Source: Mesorhizobium escarrei
Lineage (GTDB): Bacteria > Pseudomonadota > Alphaproteobacteria > Rhizobiales > Rhizobiaceae
Assembly (NCBI RefSeq): GCF_935825525.1
Contig: NZ_CAKXZT010000149.1
Coordinates: 1 to 64,000, forward strand
Length of the DNA: 64,000 bases
Direction: 5' to 3'
In this document: piece by piece, positions 44,970 through 52,981 of the stretch
How positions within the stretch are numbered: position 1 is the stretch's first letter
Layout of the letters: the number at the start of each line of letters is the position of its first letter
Position numbers and translations under genes: made by a program
The notes under the pieces: model-generated
Databases searched by the model: none
What the model was told of the DNA's origin: nothing
The model's input: the letters and a program-made list of their open reading frames with translations, nothing else

Positions 44970-45978
44970 TGTGGGGCTCCATGCGGGCTGGGGATTCTTG
45001 GGTGGGTTCGGTCTCGAGCCTGGCATCGTGCGTTCGATAATCGCGGGTGGCAGGATCGATACCGTCGACGAGTGCGATCTCGACAAGGCGTCGGGCCGAG
45101 CCGCGGCCTGCGAGGACGACGATGAGGTCGATGGTTTCGGCGATCAGCGCGCGCGGAACCGTGACGACAGCCTCCTGCACGAGCTGCTCAAGTCGACGCA
45201 GTGCGCCGACGGCGGAGCTGGCATGGATCGTGCCAATGCCGCCGGGATGGCCGGTGCCCCAGGCTTTCAGCAGATCGAGGGCTTCTGCGCCACGCACCTC
45301 GCCGATCGGAATACGGTCAGGACGAAGCCTCAGCGATGACTTCACCAGATCGGACAGCGAGGCGACCCTATCCTTGGTGCGCAGCGCGACCAGATTGGGT
45401 GCCGCGCACTGCAGTTCTCGTGTGTCTTCGATCAACACGACGCGATCGGACGTTTTGGCGACCTCCGCCAGCAGTGCGTTGACAAGCGTTGTCTTGCCAG
45501 TCGACGTGCCGCCGGCGATCAGCAGGTTTTTGCGCTGATCAACGGCGAGCCGCAGAACACCGGCATGGCTCTCCGTGATGATGCCGGCGGCAACGTAGTC
45601 TTGCAGCGTGAACACTGCGACGGCGGGCTTGCGGATGGCAAAGGTGGGTGCCGTGACAACGGGCGGCAGCAGGCCCTCGAAACGCTCCCCGGTCTCCGGC
45701 AATTCAGCCGACACTCGCGGGCTGGCGGGATGCACCTCGGCGCCGACATGGTGCGCGACCAGTCGGACGATCCGCTCGCCATCGGCGGGGATCAGAACTT
45801 CGTTGGTGGCGACAAGTCCTTCCTTCAGCCGGTCGACCCAGAGCCGCCCGTCCGGGTTAAGCATCACCTCGACGATTGCCGGGTCTTCGAGGAAACCGGC
45901 GATGGCCGGGCCGAGTGCGGTGCGCAGCATGCGCGCCCCGCGCGATACTGCTTCTTTGCCGGCATGAGTGTATGCCAT
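44938..45978 (-). CDS. trbB: Conjugal transfer ATPase TrbB (VirB11-like)
   Basis: 346 aa from the ATG at 45978 (an ATG 12 bases upstream is possible). VirB11/GspE-type ATPase: Walker A GGTSTGKTT near residue 160, Asp box VVLIEDTRELQC, Walker B region IPIGEVRGAEALDLL and His box GHPGGIGTIHASSA. It is a hexameric cytoplasmic motor for pilus assembly. Its 3' end overlaps trbC. Confidence 0.94.
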   Translation of the reverse strand: MAYTHAGKEAVSRGARMLRTALGPAIAGFLEDPAIVEVMLNPDGRLWVDRLKEGLVATNEVLIPADGERIVRLVAHHVGAEVHPASPRVSAELPETGERFEGLLPPVVTAPTFAIRKPAVAVFTLQDYVAAGIITESHAGVLRLAVDQRKNLLIAGGTSTGKTTLVNALLAEVAKTSDRVVLIEDTRELQCAAPNLVALRTKDRVASLSDLVKSSLRLRPDRIPIGEVRGAEALDLLKAWGTGHPGGIGTIHASSAVGALRRLEQLVQEAVVTVPRALIAETIDLIVVLAGRGSARRLVEIALVDGIDPATRDYRTHDARLETEPTQESPARMEPHNESDPLHFIL

Positions 45979-46141
45979 GATGGTCCCCATTTCTTGCGGC
46001 GAACTGGTTCGTGCCGCGATCGGGGATGATTAGAAGAGGCAGGAATGGTGACCTTGCAACAAGCAAATCGAGCAATCGCACTGCGGCCTGAAGAGACTTG
46101 CGAAAGGCGGCGCTGCGGTCTCGCCGGCTCGCCTCCACTAT

Positions 46142-46594
46142 CTATCTAGCTGTCAAATCATCCGCGTCGGCGCGCGATGCCGGCGGGACGTCCTCGGCGA
46201 TCTCCTGCCTGAGTTTTGGCCCTTTGCTCAGTCTACGGCCAAGTGCGTCGACGAACCGGTCATAGCGCTGCAGTCCCTTCGCGCGGACTTCGGCCTGCGC
46301 AGATTCCGGCAATGCCGGGGTCGAGCTGAGCCAAAAACGGATAAACAGCGCCAAAGTCTCGATGGCGATGCCGACGTCACGCTCGACGCGCTGCACGCGA
46401 CGGTCGATCTGGTCCAGGCGCCTAGCAACTGCCGCCTTTTTCCGCTCCTCCGCATCCGGTGACAGAAACGAGGCGATCGCCGCCTCGGCGATCAGGGACA
46501 GCGAAACGTCGCGCCGCGCCGCGTAGTCGGCGAGCGCTTTCATGACGTGAGGGTCGAGATAGGCCGACAGCCGTTTCTTCTTAGCGTTCTTCAC
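46142..46594 (-). CDS. CopG-family-like protein of the tra/trb operon
   Basis: 150 aa. An N-terminal ribbon-helix-helix (RLSAYLDPHVMKALADYAAR, RRDVSLSLIAEAAIASFL) is followed by a coiled-coil and a hydrophobic patch (ETLALFIRFWL). Such CopG-like proteins stand between traG and trbB in this operon type and may regulate it. It starts 3 bases after the traG stop. About 150 bases without a gene separate it from trbB. Confidence 0.85.
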   Translation of the reverse strand: MKNAKKKRLSAYLDPHVMKALADYAARRDVSLSLIAEAAIASFLSPDAEERKKAAVARRLDQIDRRVQRVERDVGIAIETLALFIRFWLSSTPALPESAQAEVRAKGLQRYDRFVDALGRRLSKGPKLRQEIAEDVPPASRADADDLTAR

Positions 46595-46597
46595 AGT

Positions 46598-48595
46598 TCA
46601 AAGCTCGATGCCGTCATTGGGATCGAGGCTGGCCTGCCGCGCGGCGCGCCGCATCGCCTGGTCGACTGAGCGTCGACGGACGGCGTCATCATCGGGTTCG
46701 TCCCGATCAAGGTCGAACTCGCCGTCACGCTGTGCGGTTCGCTCGGGCGCGATATCCTCGTGCTCCGGAATTTCGGGCTGACGGCGGATGCCGCTATTTG
46801 CCGGATCTTCGTCCTGCGGTTCTGTCGGGGGTTTCAATTGCTGAGGATCATCCCTTGGTACCGCAGGAGTTGTTACGTCTGTCCAGTCGTCGGGGCGCGA
46901 GGTTCCTTCTGTTATCGCGGGCTTCGGTGGCGGCACAACACGTTCGGCAAATCGGGGATCCGCAAAATAGCGCGCCTTCTTTGCCCGGATCGGAAACAAA
47001 CCTGACACCATGACGATGGCGTCAGTCGATGGCATCTGCATGACCTCGCCAGGCGTCATTAAGGCGCGTGCCGTTTCCTGCCGCGACACCATGAGATGTC
47101 CCAGCCAAGGCGAAAGCCGGTGCCCGGCATAGTTCTTCATCGCGCGCAACTCGGTCGCCGTGCCGAGCGAGTCGGAGACGCGCTTGGCGGTCCGCTCGTC
47201 GTTGGTGGCGAAGCTCACCCGCACATGACAATTGTCTAGAATGGAGTTGCTTGGACCATATGCCTTTTCGATCTGATTGAGCGATTGAGCAATCAGAAAG
47301 CTTCTGATGCCGTAGCCCGCCATGAAGGCGAGAGCTGACTCGAAGAAGTCGAGCCGGCCAAGAGCCGGGAACTCGTCAAGCATCATCAACAGTCGCTGCC
47401 GTCGACCCTTCGCATGGAGATCTTCCGTCAGTCTGCGGCCGATCTGGTTGAGCACGAGCCGGATCAGCGGTTTGGTGCGGCTAATGTCAGAGGGCGGCAC
47501 AACCAGATAGAGCGTCGTCGGCCGTTCGCCCTCGACGAGGTCGGCGATGCGCCAGTCACAGCGTGACGTTACCTTTGCGACGACCGGATCGCGGTAGAGA
47601 CCCAGAAAGCTCATGGCTGTCGAGAGGACACCAGATCGTTCGTTCTCCGACTTGTTGAGCAGTTCGCGTGCGGCCGACGCCACGACCGGATGCGGACCGC
47701 CCTCACCCAGGTGTTTCGTCAGCATCATGGTGCGCAGCGTCGTCTCGATCGGTCGTTGTGGGTCTGAGAGAACATTGGCAACGCCGGCGAGTGTTTTGTC
47801 CTTTTCGGCGTAGAGGACATGCAGGATGGCGCCAACCAATAACGCGTGGCTGGTCTTCTCCCAATGATTCCTGCGTTCCAACGAGCCCTCGGGATCGACC
47901 AGCACATCGGCGACGTTCTGAACATCGCGCACTTCCCATTCACCCCGCCGCACCTCCAGCAATGGATTGTAGGCCGCCGACGTCGCATTGGTCGGATCGA
48001 ACAGCAGTACGCGGCCGAAGCGCGACCGCCATCCGGCCGTCAGTTCCCAATTCTCCCCCTTGATATCATGGACGATAGCGCTTCCCGGCCAAGTGAGCAG
48101 CGTCGGCACAACGAGACCGACGCCCTTGCCGCTTCGCGTTGGCGCGAAACACAGCACATGTTCTGGACCATCATGACGTAGATAGTCGCGGTCGAATTTC
48201 CCGAGCACGACGCCATCGGGACCGATCATGCCTTCGGCTCTGATTTCGTCGCGCGTGGCCCAGCGCGCCGATCCGTAAGTCGCAGCATTCTTTGCTTCCC
48301 GCGCCCGCCACACGGACATCCCAATCGCGATGGCGATCGCCATGAAGCTGCCGCTCGCGGAAATCAGCGCGCCCTCGATGAAAACCTCAGGCGCATAGGC
48401 ATCGTAGAAGAACCACCACCAGAAAAATGCAGGCGGTGGATAGACGGAGTTGCCAAAAAGCTCGAACCAAGGCGAGCCTAACTGCGGCTGGGAGTCCAGC
48501 CGCCACGCCGTCCACTGCGTCGCACCCCAGGTGGTGATGAGTACAATCAGAAGGACAGTGAGGACTTGGCCCCACAGTATTTTGGTGGCCTGCAT
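46598..48595 (-). CDS. traG: Type IV coupling protein TraG (VirD4-like)
   Basis: About 665 aa from the ATG at 48595, preceded by GGGAGGAGAGGA. Two N-terminal membrane segments (VLTVLLIVLITTWGA, and one near residue 85-105). Walker A APTRSGKGVGLVVP near residue 150 and Walker B LLMMDEFPALGRLD near 400. It links the relaxosome to the secretion channel. It is the first gene of the leftward operon, with a likely promoter in 48,600-48,870. No relaxase gene lies next to it, although one is usual. Confidence 0.94.
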   Translation of the reverse strand: MQATKILWGQVLTVLLIVLITTWGATQWTAWRLDSQPQLGSPWFELFGNSVYPPPAFFWWWFFYDAYAPEVFIEGALISASGSFMAIAIAIGMSVWRAREAKNAATYGSARWATRDEIRAEGMIGPDGVVLGKFDRDYLRHDGPEHVLCFAPTRSGKGVGLVVPTLLTWPGSAIVHDIKGENWELTAGWRSRFGRVLLFDPTNATSAAYNPLLEVRRGEWEVRDVQNVADVLVDPEGSLERRNHWEKTSHALLVGAILHVLYAEKDKTLAGVANVLSDPQRPIETTLRTMMLTKHLGEGGPHPVVASAARELLNKSENERSGVLSTAMSFLGLYRDPVVAKVTSRCDWRIADLVEGERPTTLYLVVPPSDISRTKPLIRLVLNQIGRRLTEDLHAKGRRQRLLMMLDEFPALGRLDFFESALAFMAGYGIRSFLIAQSLNQIEKAYGPSNSILDNCHVRVSFATNDERTAKRVSDSLGTATELRAMKNYAGHRLSPWLGHLMVSRQETARALMTPGEVMQMPSTDAIVMVSGLFPIRAKKARYFADPRFAERVVPPPKPAITEGTSRPDDWTDVTTPAVPRDDPQQLKPPTEPQDEDPANSGIRRQPEIPEHEDIAPERTAQRDGEFDLDRDEPDDDAVRRRSVDQAMRRAARQASLDPNDGIEL

Positions 48596-48599
48596 TCCT

Positions 48600-48869
48600 C
48601 TCCTCCCTGGCTGAACGATAGCAGGGAATAGAGAATAGCTAGTTCCCTGATACACAAGGACAAAGAATATGTCAGAGTAAAACTACCTAACTTGACGTGG
48701 AGAGACTTGCAAAGTGCGGTTGCTTCGCGACGACACAGCTGCGTACATTTCGCGACATTCATGGCCTCTCACCGTGCAAACCGCCCGCATCGCGATCAAA
48801 TTCCGCTAAACTGACCCGGAGCCATTCGACCCAGCGAGCCGATTAACTGCTCTTGCCAGAGTCGCCGGT
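48600..48869. promoter_or_regulatory. Promoter/leader region of the traG operon
   Basis: 270 bases between the integrase 3' end and traG, locally AT-richer (48,620-48,700). It contains no coding frame of merit. It should hold the promoter of the leftward tra/trb operon. No specific box was identified. Confidence 0.4.
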
Positions 48870-50303
48870 TCAAAAATCGCATAGATTGCCGGGGGGCAGC
48901 TCAGCGTAGCGGGCGTATTTGGCATGCTGTGTGGCAGGATTTGAACCTGCGACCCCATCGTCCCGAACGATGGGGATTGGCAGCAAAGCTGCGGATTCCC
49001 AAGCCCTCCCGTCACGTTCGCTTGCCATTGTTCTCATTTCTTTCCGGCAATTCTGTGGGGAAACTGTGGGGTGATGGTGCGGCATTGGCGCTTTGTTTTG
49101 GCCCATCCTGAAGACGGTTGTCGGCCCCTTGGCGGCAACCTGCTTCTTCGCAATCTTGTCGGCCGCGTCTGCCTGAAAATCGGGATGATGGTGACCATAA
49201 GTGTCAATCAACACATCCACGGTCATGCCGAGAAAGCCCGCTGCCTGCCAGACGTCCGCACCAGCCTGCATCAGCCAAGTCGCGGCGGTGTGGCGGAAGG
49301 TATGCGGAGTGACATCGGGGCCGAGGCCTGCGGTTTTGCGCGCCGTCCTGAAGCCCTTCTTGATCGATTGGACCGGCTTTCCGTTCCACTCGACGACAAA
49401 ACTCTGCGATATCTTGCGGCCGATATTCGCGCTCTTGCCCCGCCCCTTGGTCTTGATGTCGAGATCGGTGCAGGCCCAGCGACGTAAATGTGCGAGCAGC
49501 CGGTCCGGCAGGCGCACAGGTGGCTGGCGCTTTTTGGTCCTTTTGGCGCAATCAGCACGGCGATAAAATAGACCTCGCTCGAGATCCACATAACCACGCC
49601 TTTCGGTGGGACGGATGGCGGCACCGCAGACTGCGGCCGAGCGCGTCCCCGTGTAGAGCGCGACGAGCATGAAGCGGGCAAGATGGCGTCCGGTGCGCCG
49701 GCCACTCTCCTGGCCTTTCCATGTCTGTTTCATGCGCCACGCGGCCCAGATAAGGGCGGCCGCTTCACTGCGCCTCAGCCAGCGTTCGCGCGCCGCCGGC
49801 TTCTCAGGCAGGGCAATCGCGGGCGCGGCTGCCGTATAACCTTCCTGCCGGTAATATCTTATGGCCGCGCGAAGATCCTCGAGTTGGCGGCGCGCAGCGG
49901 CTTCCGTTGGCCTGGACGCGACGTAATCACGGCAGAGCTTGCGGTTGATGGCGGCGAGCGTCTTTTCGCCGAAGAAATCGAGGATCTTGTCCAGCCGAGC
50001 CGCCGTCTCTTCTGGCGCGGCATGCCTCGGCGCAACTTCGGTCAGGTAGACATTGATCACATCGGCGATCAGGACATCATCCGCACCGCGTCCGCGCTCG
50101 CGCGCTGGCTGGTACGTGTCGGCGATGTAGGCTGCGAGCGCCTTTTCATTTTCAATTCCTGGGCGGCTTTTTTCGCCGCCGCCAGCGCTGATGAAGGTTG
50201 ACCTGTCGCGGATGAACCATCCGTCCCTGTTTCGGAGCGTTCCGTCATTTTTTCGGCTTTCGTCCCGCCAGACGAGGCGTGGCCCTTTCGACGTCCGCGG
50301 CAT
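48870..50303 (-). CDS. Tyrosine recombinase (ICE integrase)
   Basis: 477 aa. N-terminal arm-binding and SAM-like domains (residues about 1-170; MPRTSKGPRLVWRDESRK) and a catalytic domain with Arg in ALYTGTRS (about 221), HTFRHTA (His about 334, Arg about 337) and the nucleophile Tyr in LIDTYGHHHPD (about 369). The last 50 codons (VRDDGVAGSNPATQ) are read across a tRNA-derived sequence, so the coding end coincides with the attachment site. It integrates the element into a tRNA-Pro gene (inference). Its first 78 codons overlap the excisionase-like gene. Confidence 0.92.
   Translation of the reverse strand: MPRTSKGPRLVWRDESRKNDGTLRNRDGWFIRDRSTFISAGGGEKSRPGIENEKALAAYIADTYQPARERGRGADDVLIADVINVYLTEVAPRHAAPEETAARLDKILDFFGEKTLAAINRKLCRDYVASRPTEAAARRQLEDLRAAIRYYRQEGYTAAAPAIALPEKPAARERWLRRSEAAALIWAAWRMKQTWKGQESGRRTGRHLARFMLVALYTGTRSAAVCGAAIRPTERRGYVDLERGLFYRRADCAKRTKKRQPPVRLPDRLLAHLRRWACTDLDIKTKGRGKSANIGRKISQSFVVEWNGKPVQSIKKGFRTARKTAGLGPDVTPHTFRHTAATWLMQAGADVWQAAGFLGMTVDVLIDTYGHHHPDFQADAADKIAKKQVAAKGPTTVFRMGQNKAPMPHHHPTVSPQNCRKEMRTMASERDGRAWESAALLPIPIVRDDGVAGSNPATQHAKYARYAELPPGNLCDF
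48931..48976 (-). other. Candidate att core: anticodon-to-T-arm piece of a proline tRNA gene
   Basis: Read leftward: CATCG-TTCGGGA-CGATG forms an anticodon arm with anticodon CGG, followed by a 5-base variable region and GCAGG-TTCAAAT-CCTGC, a perfect T-arm. No D-arm or matching 5' acceptor half precedes it, and the bases after the T-arm do not form a normal CCA end, so it is not a complete tRNA. Tyrosine recombinases of ICEs commonly use such 3' tRNA segments as attachment sites, and the integrase gene runs straight through it. Confidence 0.65.
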
Positions 50304-50512
50304 AGCTCCCTCATTCTCGCGATCGCCGCCAAGGTGACGTACTCCTTTCCGGCGATTAACTCCGTTTCAAGTCGACCGGCATCACGTTCCTTGCGCAAAC
50401 CAGCTGCGCCTATCGAGCCGTCGGGAAACGCAATTTGCGCAGCAGTCTCGATGCGCAGAGGTGTGGCATTGTCGAATTGCTCTGGGATTTTCAATGCGGA
50501 GCCCTCAGGCAA
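50069..50512 (-). CDS. Excisionase-like/HTH small protein overlapping the integrase gene
   Basis: 147 aa. The first 75 residues form a plausible winged HTH (ATPLRIETAAQIAFPDGSIG, AAGLRKERDAGRLETELIAG, then KEYVTLAAIARMRELCR), as in excision/recombination directionality factors. The C-terminal half is low-complexity and overlaps the integrase start by 235 bases in another frame. Such overlap would couple the two proteins. It could be an Xis-type factor; homology is not certain. Confidence 0.6.
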   Translation of the reverse strand: MPEGSALKIPEQFDNATPLRIETAAQIAFPDGSIGAAGLRKERDAGRLETELIAGKEYVTLAAIARMRELCRGRRKGHASSGGTKAEKMTERSETGTDGSSATGQPSSALAAAKKAAQELKMKRRSQPTSPTRTSQRASADAVRMMS

Positions 50513-50900
50513 TCGCCATTTGGGCGCAACGTTTCCATCTTTGTCTCGCCGTTCTGGACGCCCGCTGCATCAGATATGCCCAAACCTGGGGCTACGAAAA
50601 GCGGCATTGGGAGATCCTGCAGCAAAGATGTCCCATTGACCTGCTAGTCGGAAAGTTCGCCGTTCCTGTTGCAAACATCGCTTCTGGGTTCGACTCGTCG
50701 GTGCGCTTTGAGATCTTCCCAAAGGCAGAGGTGCGTCGCTGCGCTTAGTGGGGACTCTGCCGCCACGTCCCGGATTGTCGCGTGAACCTTCAGCCACGTG
50801 GACATTTGGCAATTTCGTCAAAACTGCCTTTTTGCCCGCGCCTGGACCAAGGCCTGGTTGACCCTTCAGCGGACGCTCCACCCCGCAATGCCCCATAAAA
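50513..50900. other. Intergenic stretch, no supportable gene
   Basis: About 390 bases between the divergent excisionase-like gene and the DUF932 leader. Short rightward frames such as the one ending at 50748 show no known features. The DNA probably carries promoters for both sides. Confidence 0.35.
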
Positions 50901-50979
50901 GTGAGAGGGCTGCGGCTTTCGCCGTGACGGGTTGAAGGTCGAGAGAGAGGCTCTCGGCGGTCCGTCATGGAGATTAGCC
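50901..50979 (+). promoter_or_regulatory. Conserved hairpin leader of DUF932 gene (copy A)
   Basis: It starts GTGAGAGGGC. An 8-bp stem (50938-50945 with 50951-50958; core CGAGAG/CTCTCG) has the loop AGAGG. Then CCGTC and GGAG lead to the ATG at 50980. The same layout, with compatible base changes in the stem, precedes the next gene (52244-52323). Confidence 0.6.
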
Positions 50980-52176
50980 ATGCGCAATGTTGAAGTTCTG
51001 GACGCCACTCGCGATGCAAACGGCGGCTACAAGGTGGATGTCGGTCGGGGCCAGCGGATCGGGCGCGTGTCGTCAGAATGGTTTTTCCGGCCCGATGACG
51101 AGCGCTTCCTGTCCTTGTCGGAGTTGTTCGATTCCGTGAACAGCCGCAGCGAACGCAGTCGGACACGAACCGTCGAGAGCGCGGCGGTCCGCGTCGAAGC
51201 CAGCCGCGATAATGCCGTACGCCTGTCCCTCATATTGCCAGGTGCGGCCGAACCGGTCTCGCCAACCCATTGGAGCTTTGGACAACTCACGGGCTTGGTC
51301 GGCGCGCCGGCTTCCTACCTTCGTCAGCTCCCCGCTGCACTTGCGGGTATCAACCTGCAATATGGCTTAGCCTCGCACCGGACCGAGCAGATCAAAACGC
51401 TTGAGACCGATGACGGCCGCGTCGAACTCCGCGCCGTCACAGGCCCGGACTATGGCCGCATCTTTGACCACGAGCTGGTCGCTGCAGTTCAGCGCATCGC
51501 CGGTGACGGCACCGGCGACACACGCTGGAAGGTGCCGGGAGTGCTGGACTGGTCATCCGGCATCTACAACCCCCGCGCCGGCGTGACGAAGGACACGACC
51601 ACCCTCTACGCCAGCGACCGAGATGTATTCCTCTTCCTGGTTGATGATCTTAATCCCATCGAGGCGGGGCGACTGCCCGATGGCTCGCCTGACCTCTTCT
51701 TCCGCGGCTTCTACTGCTGGAACTCGGAGGTGGGCGCCAAGACGCTCGGCATAGCATCCTTCTATCTTCGCGCCGTATGTCAAAACCGCAACCTCTGGGG
51801 CGTGGAGGATTTCGAGGAGATCACGATCCGGCACTCAAAATATGCTGCCTCACGCTTCGCTTACGAGGCCGCGCCGGCGCTCGCGCGGTTCGCGGATTCC
51901 AGCCCAGCACCCTTCGTCAACGGCATCAAGGCGGCTCGCGCCCGGATCGTTGCCCGCTCGGATGAAGACCGTACCGACTTCCTCCGCAAGCGGGGCTTTA
52001 GCAAAGCCGAGACCACGAAGATCATCGAGACGGTGCTCGCCGAGGACGGCCGCAAGCCCGAGAGCGTCTTCGACTTCGTCCAAGGCATCACTGCGGTGGC
52101 GCGCGATAAGACGCACCAGGACGTGCGGCTCGGCCTGGAGGCCCGGGCGAAGAAACTGCTCGACCTGATCGCCTGA
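50980..52176 (+). CDS. DUF932 protein
   Basis: 398 aa from the ATG at 50980 with GGAG 8 bases upstream. DUF932 features: PTHWSFGQLTGLVGAPASYL, then VTGPDYGRIFDHELVAAV, TLYASDRDVFLFLVDD, and DLFFRGFYCWNSEVGAKTLG. DUF932 proteins are carried by plasmids, phages and ICEs, and some resemble phage/plasmid LGT_TIGR03299-type proteins; the biochemical role is unknown. It heads the rightward ICE operon. Confidence 0.88.
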   Translation: MRNVEVLDATRDANGGYKVDVGRGQRIGRVSSEWFFRPDDERFLSLSELFDSVNSRSERSRTRTVESAAVRVEASRDNAVRLSLILPGAAEPVSPTHWSFGQLTGLVGAPASYLRQLPAALAGINLQYGLASHRTEQIKTLETDDGRVELRAVTGPDYGRIFDHELVAAVQRIAGDGTGDTRWKVPGVLDWSSGIYNPRAGVTKDTTTLYASDRDVFLFLVDDLNPIEAGRLPDGSPDLFFRGFYCWNSEVGAKTLGIASFYLRAVCQNRNLWGVEDFEEITIRHSKYAASRFAYEAAPALARFADSSPAPFVNGIKAARARIVARSDEDRTDFLRKRGFSKAETTKIIETVLAEDGRKPESVFDFVQGITAVARDKTHQDVRLGLEARAKKLLDLIA

Positions 52177-52243
52177 GCCGGATTCGCAGATTTCCCGGCT
52201 CGACGTCCTGTCGGGCGTTCGGTTCTGCGGCTCGTCTCTCAGA

Positions 52244-52323
52244 GTGAGAGATGGGCCGCAGCTTCGTGATGGTGTGGAGGCCGAGAGAGAGGCTTTCGGC
52301 CGCCCGTCGCGGAGCACATTCCA
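52244..52323 (+). promoter_or_regulatory. Conserved hairpin leader (copy B)
   Basis: It starts GTGAGAGATG. A 9-bp stem (52279-52287 with 52293-52301, GGCCGAGAG/CTTTCGGCC with one G-T pair) again has the loop AGAGG, followed by GCCCGTC and GGAG before the ATG at 52324. It shares the length, order and loop of copy A. Confidence 0.6.
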
Positions 52324-52610
52324 ATGGCTACAGCTGCCAAGAAAATGATCTTGTCGTCGTGGTGCGACAGTTCCTTCAACCAGCTCGTCATCTCCAGGCG
52401 AACGCCTGCTGGCTTGGGCCGCTTGCCGGAGCCGCTGTACCCGTTCGTCCGCACGATCGGGGCAGTCCCGGAAAACGACCGAGCCGAGCGGCTCGCAATC
52501 GCGAGTTCGCAGAAACGGCGGAACTCGGCGGCGAAACGGTTATGGCGGACGCCGAGCCGCAGCTCGAAGATGAGCCCGAGATCGACACCCATGCGATCGC
52601 CATCGAATAG
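52324..52610 (+). pseudogene. Remnant of a ParB-like gene
   Basis: The start (MATAAKKMILSSWCDSSFNQ then LVIS) resembles the N-terminus of the ParB/Srx-domain proteins that follow DUF932 genes in related ICEs. The frame then turns basic and unrelated. A different frame ends, at 52610, with TAELGGETVMADAEPQLEDE, an acidic tail fitting such a protein's C-terminus. A large internal deletion with a frame change best explains this. An open frame continues to 52686, but without family features. Confidence 0.45.
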
Positions 52611-52682
52611 CCGAAGGGTCAATGCGTCCACCCGAGGGCCCGCCGGCAATGGCAGGCCCCTTCTTCGTCTGGGGAGGTCGCT

Positions 52683-52877
52683 ATGAAAACCGCAACGGAT
52701 CTTGCGCAACGTCTCGGTCGCAGGGCCGAAGCCGTCTGCCGCTACTATCTCTCAGCTGGGCACCGCGAGGGCGGCTATTGGCTGGTCGGTGATGCCCGAA
52801 ACACGCCTGGCCGCTCGATGTTTGTCCGGCTGACGGGGCCGGAATCCGGCAAAGGCGCGGCCGGCAAATGGACCGAA
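52683..52877 (+). pseudogene. 5' part of a split toprim/primase-like gene
   Basis: It begins with an RBS (GGGGAGG) and ATG. 63-64 codons match the N-terminal domain of the DUF7146/toprim proteins (LAQRLGRRAEAVCRYYLS, then GGYWLVGDARNTPGRSMFVR and GKGAAGKWT). Similarity stops at the ACC codon 52872-52874. The residues that should follow (DAATGEHGDLLDL) are found, in the matching frame, starting at 59358. The frame here runs on with unrelated codons to 52982. Confidence 0.8.
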
Positions 52878-52981
52878 TATGTTGCGCCGAGGGTCATGTT
52901 GCGCAAACGCGATTGGGTGCTGCCCTACAGGCGATCGACGGCGTCTACGCAACATAATGTCTGCGCGCGGGAGGTCTCGTG

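Larger units (their letters stand above)
36180..48595 (-). mobile_element. Conjugation (mating-pair formation) module of an ICE
   Basis: Thirteen same-strand genes, traG-copG-trbBCDEJ-trbK-alt-trbLFGI-DUF2274, nearly all linked by ATGA or TGATG overlaps. All structural genes look intact. Bounded on the left by a truncated LysR gene and on the right by the integrase/att region. No relaxase or oriT was recognised in the window. Confidence 0.85.

Noticed and set aside
48931..48976. Complete tRNA-Pro gene
   Set aside because: Only the anticodon and T arms can be formed; no D-arm or pairing acceptor stem is present, so it is listed as a candidate att core instead.
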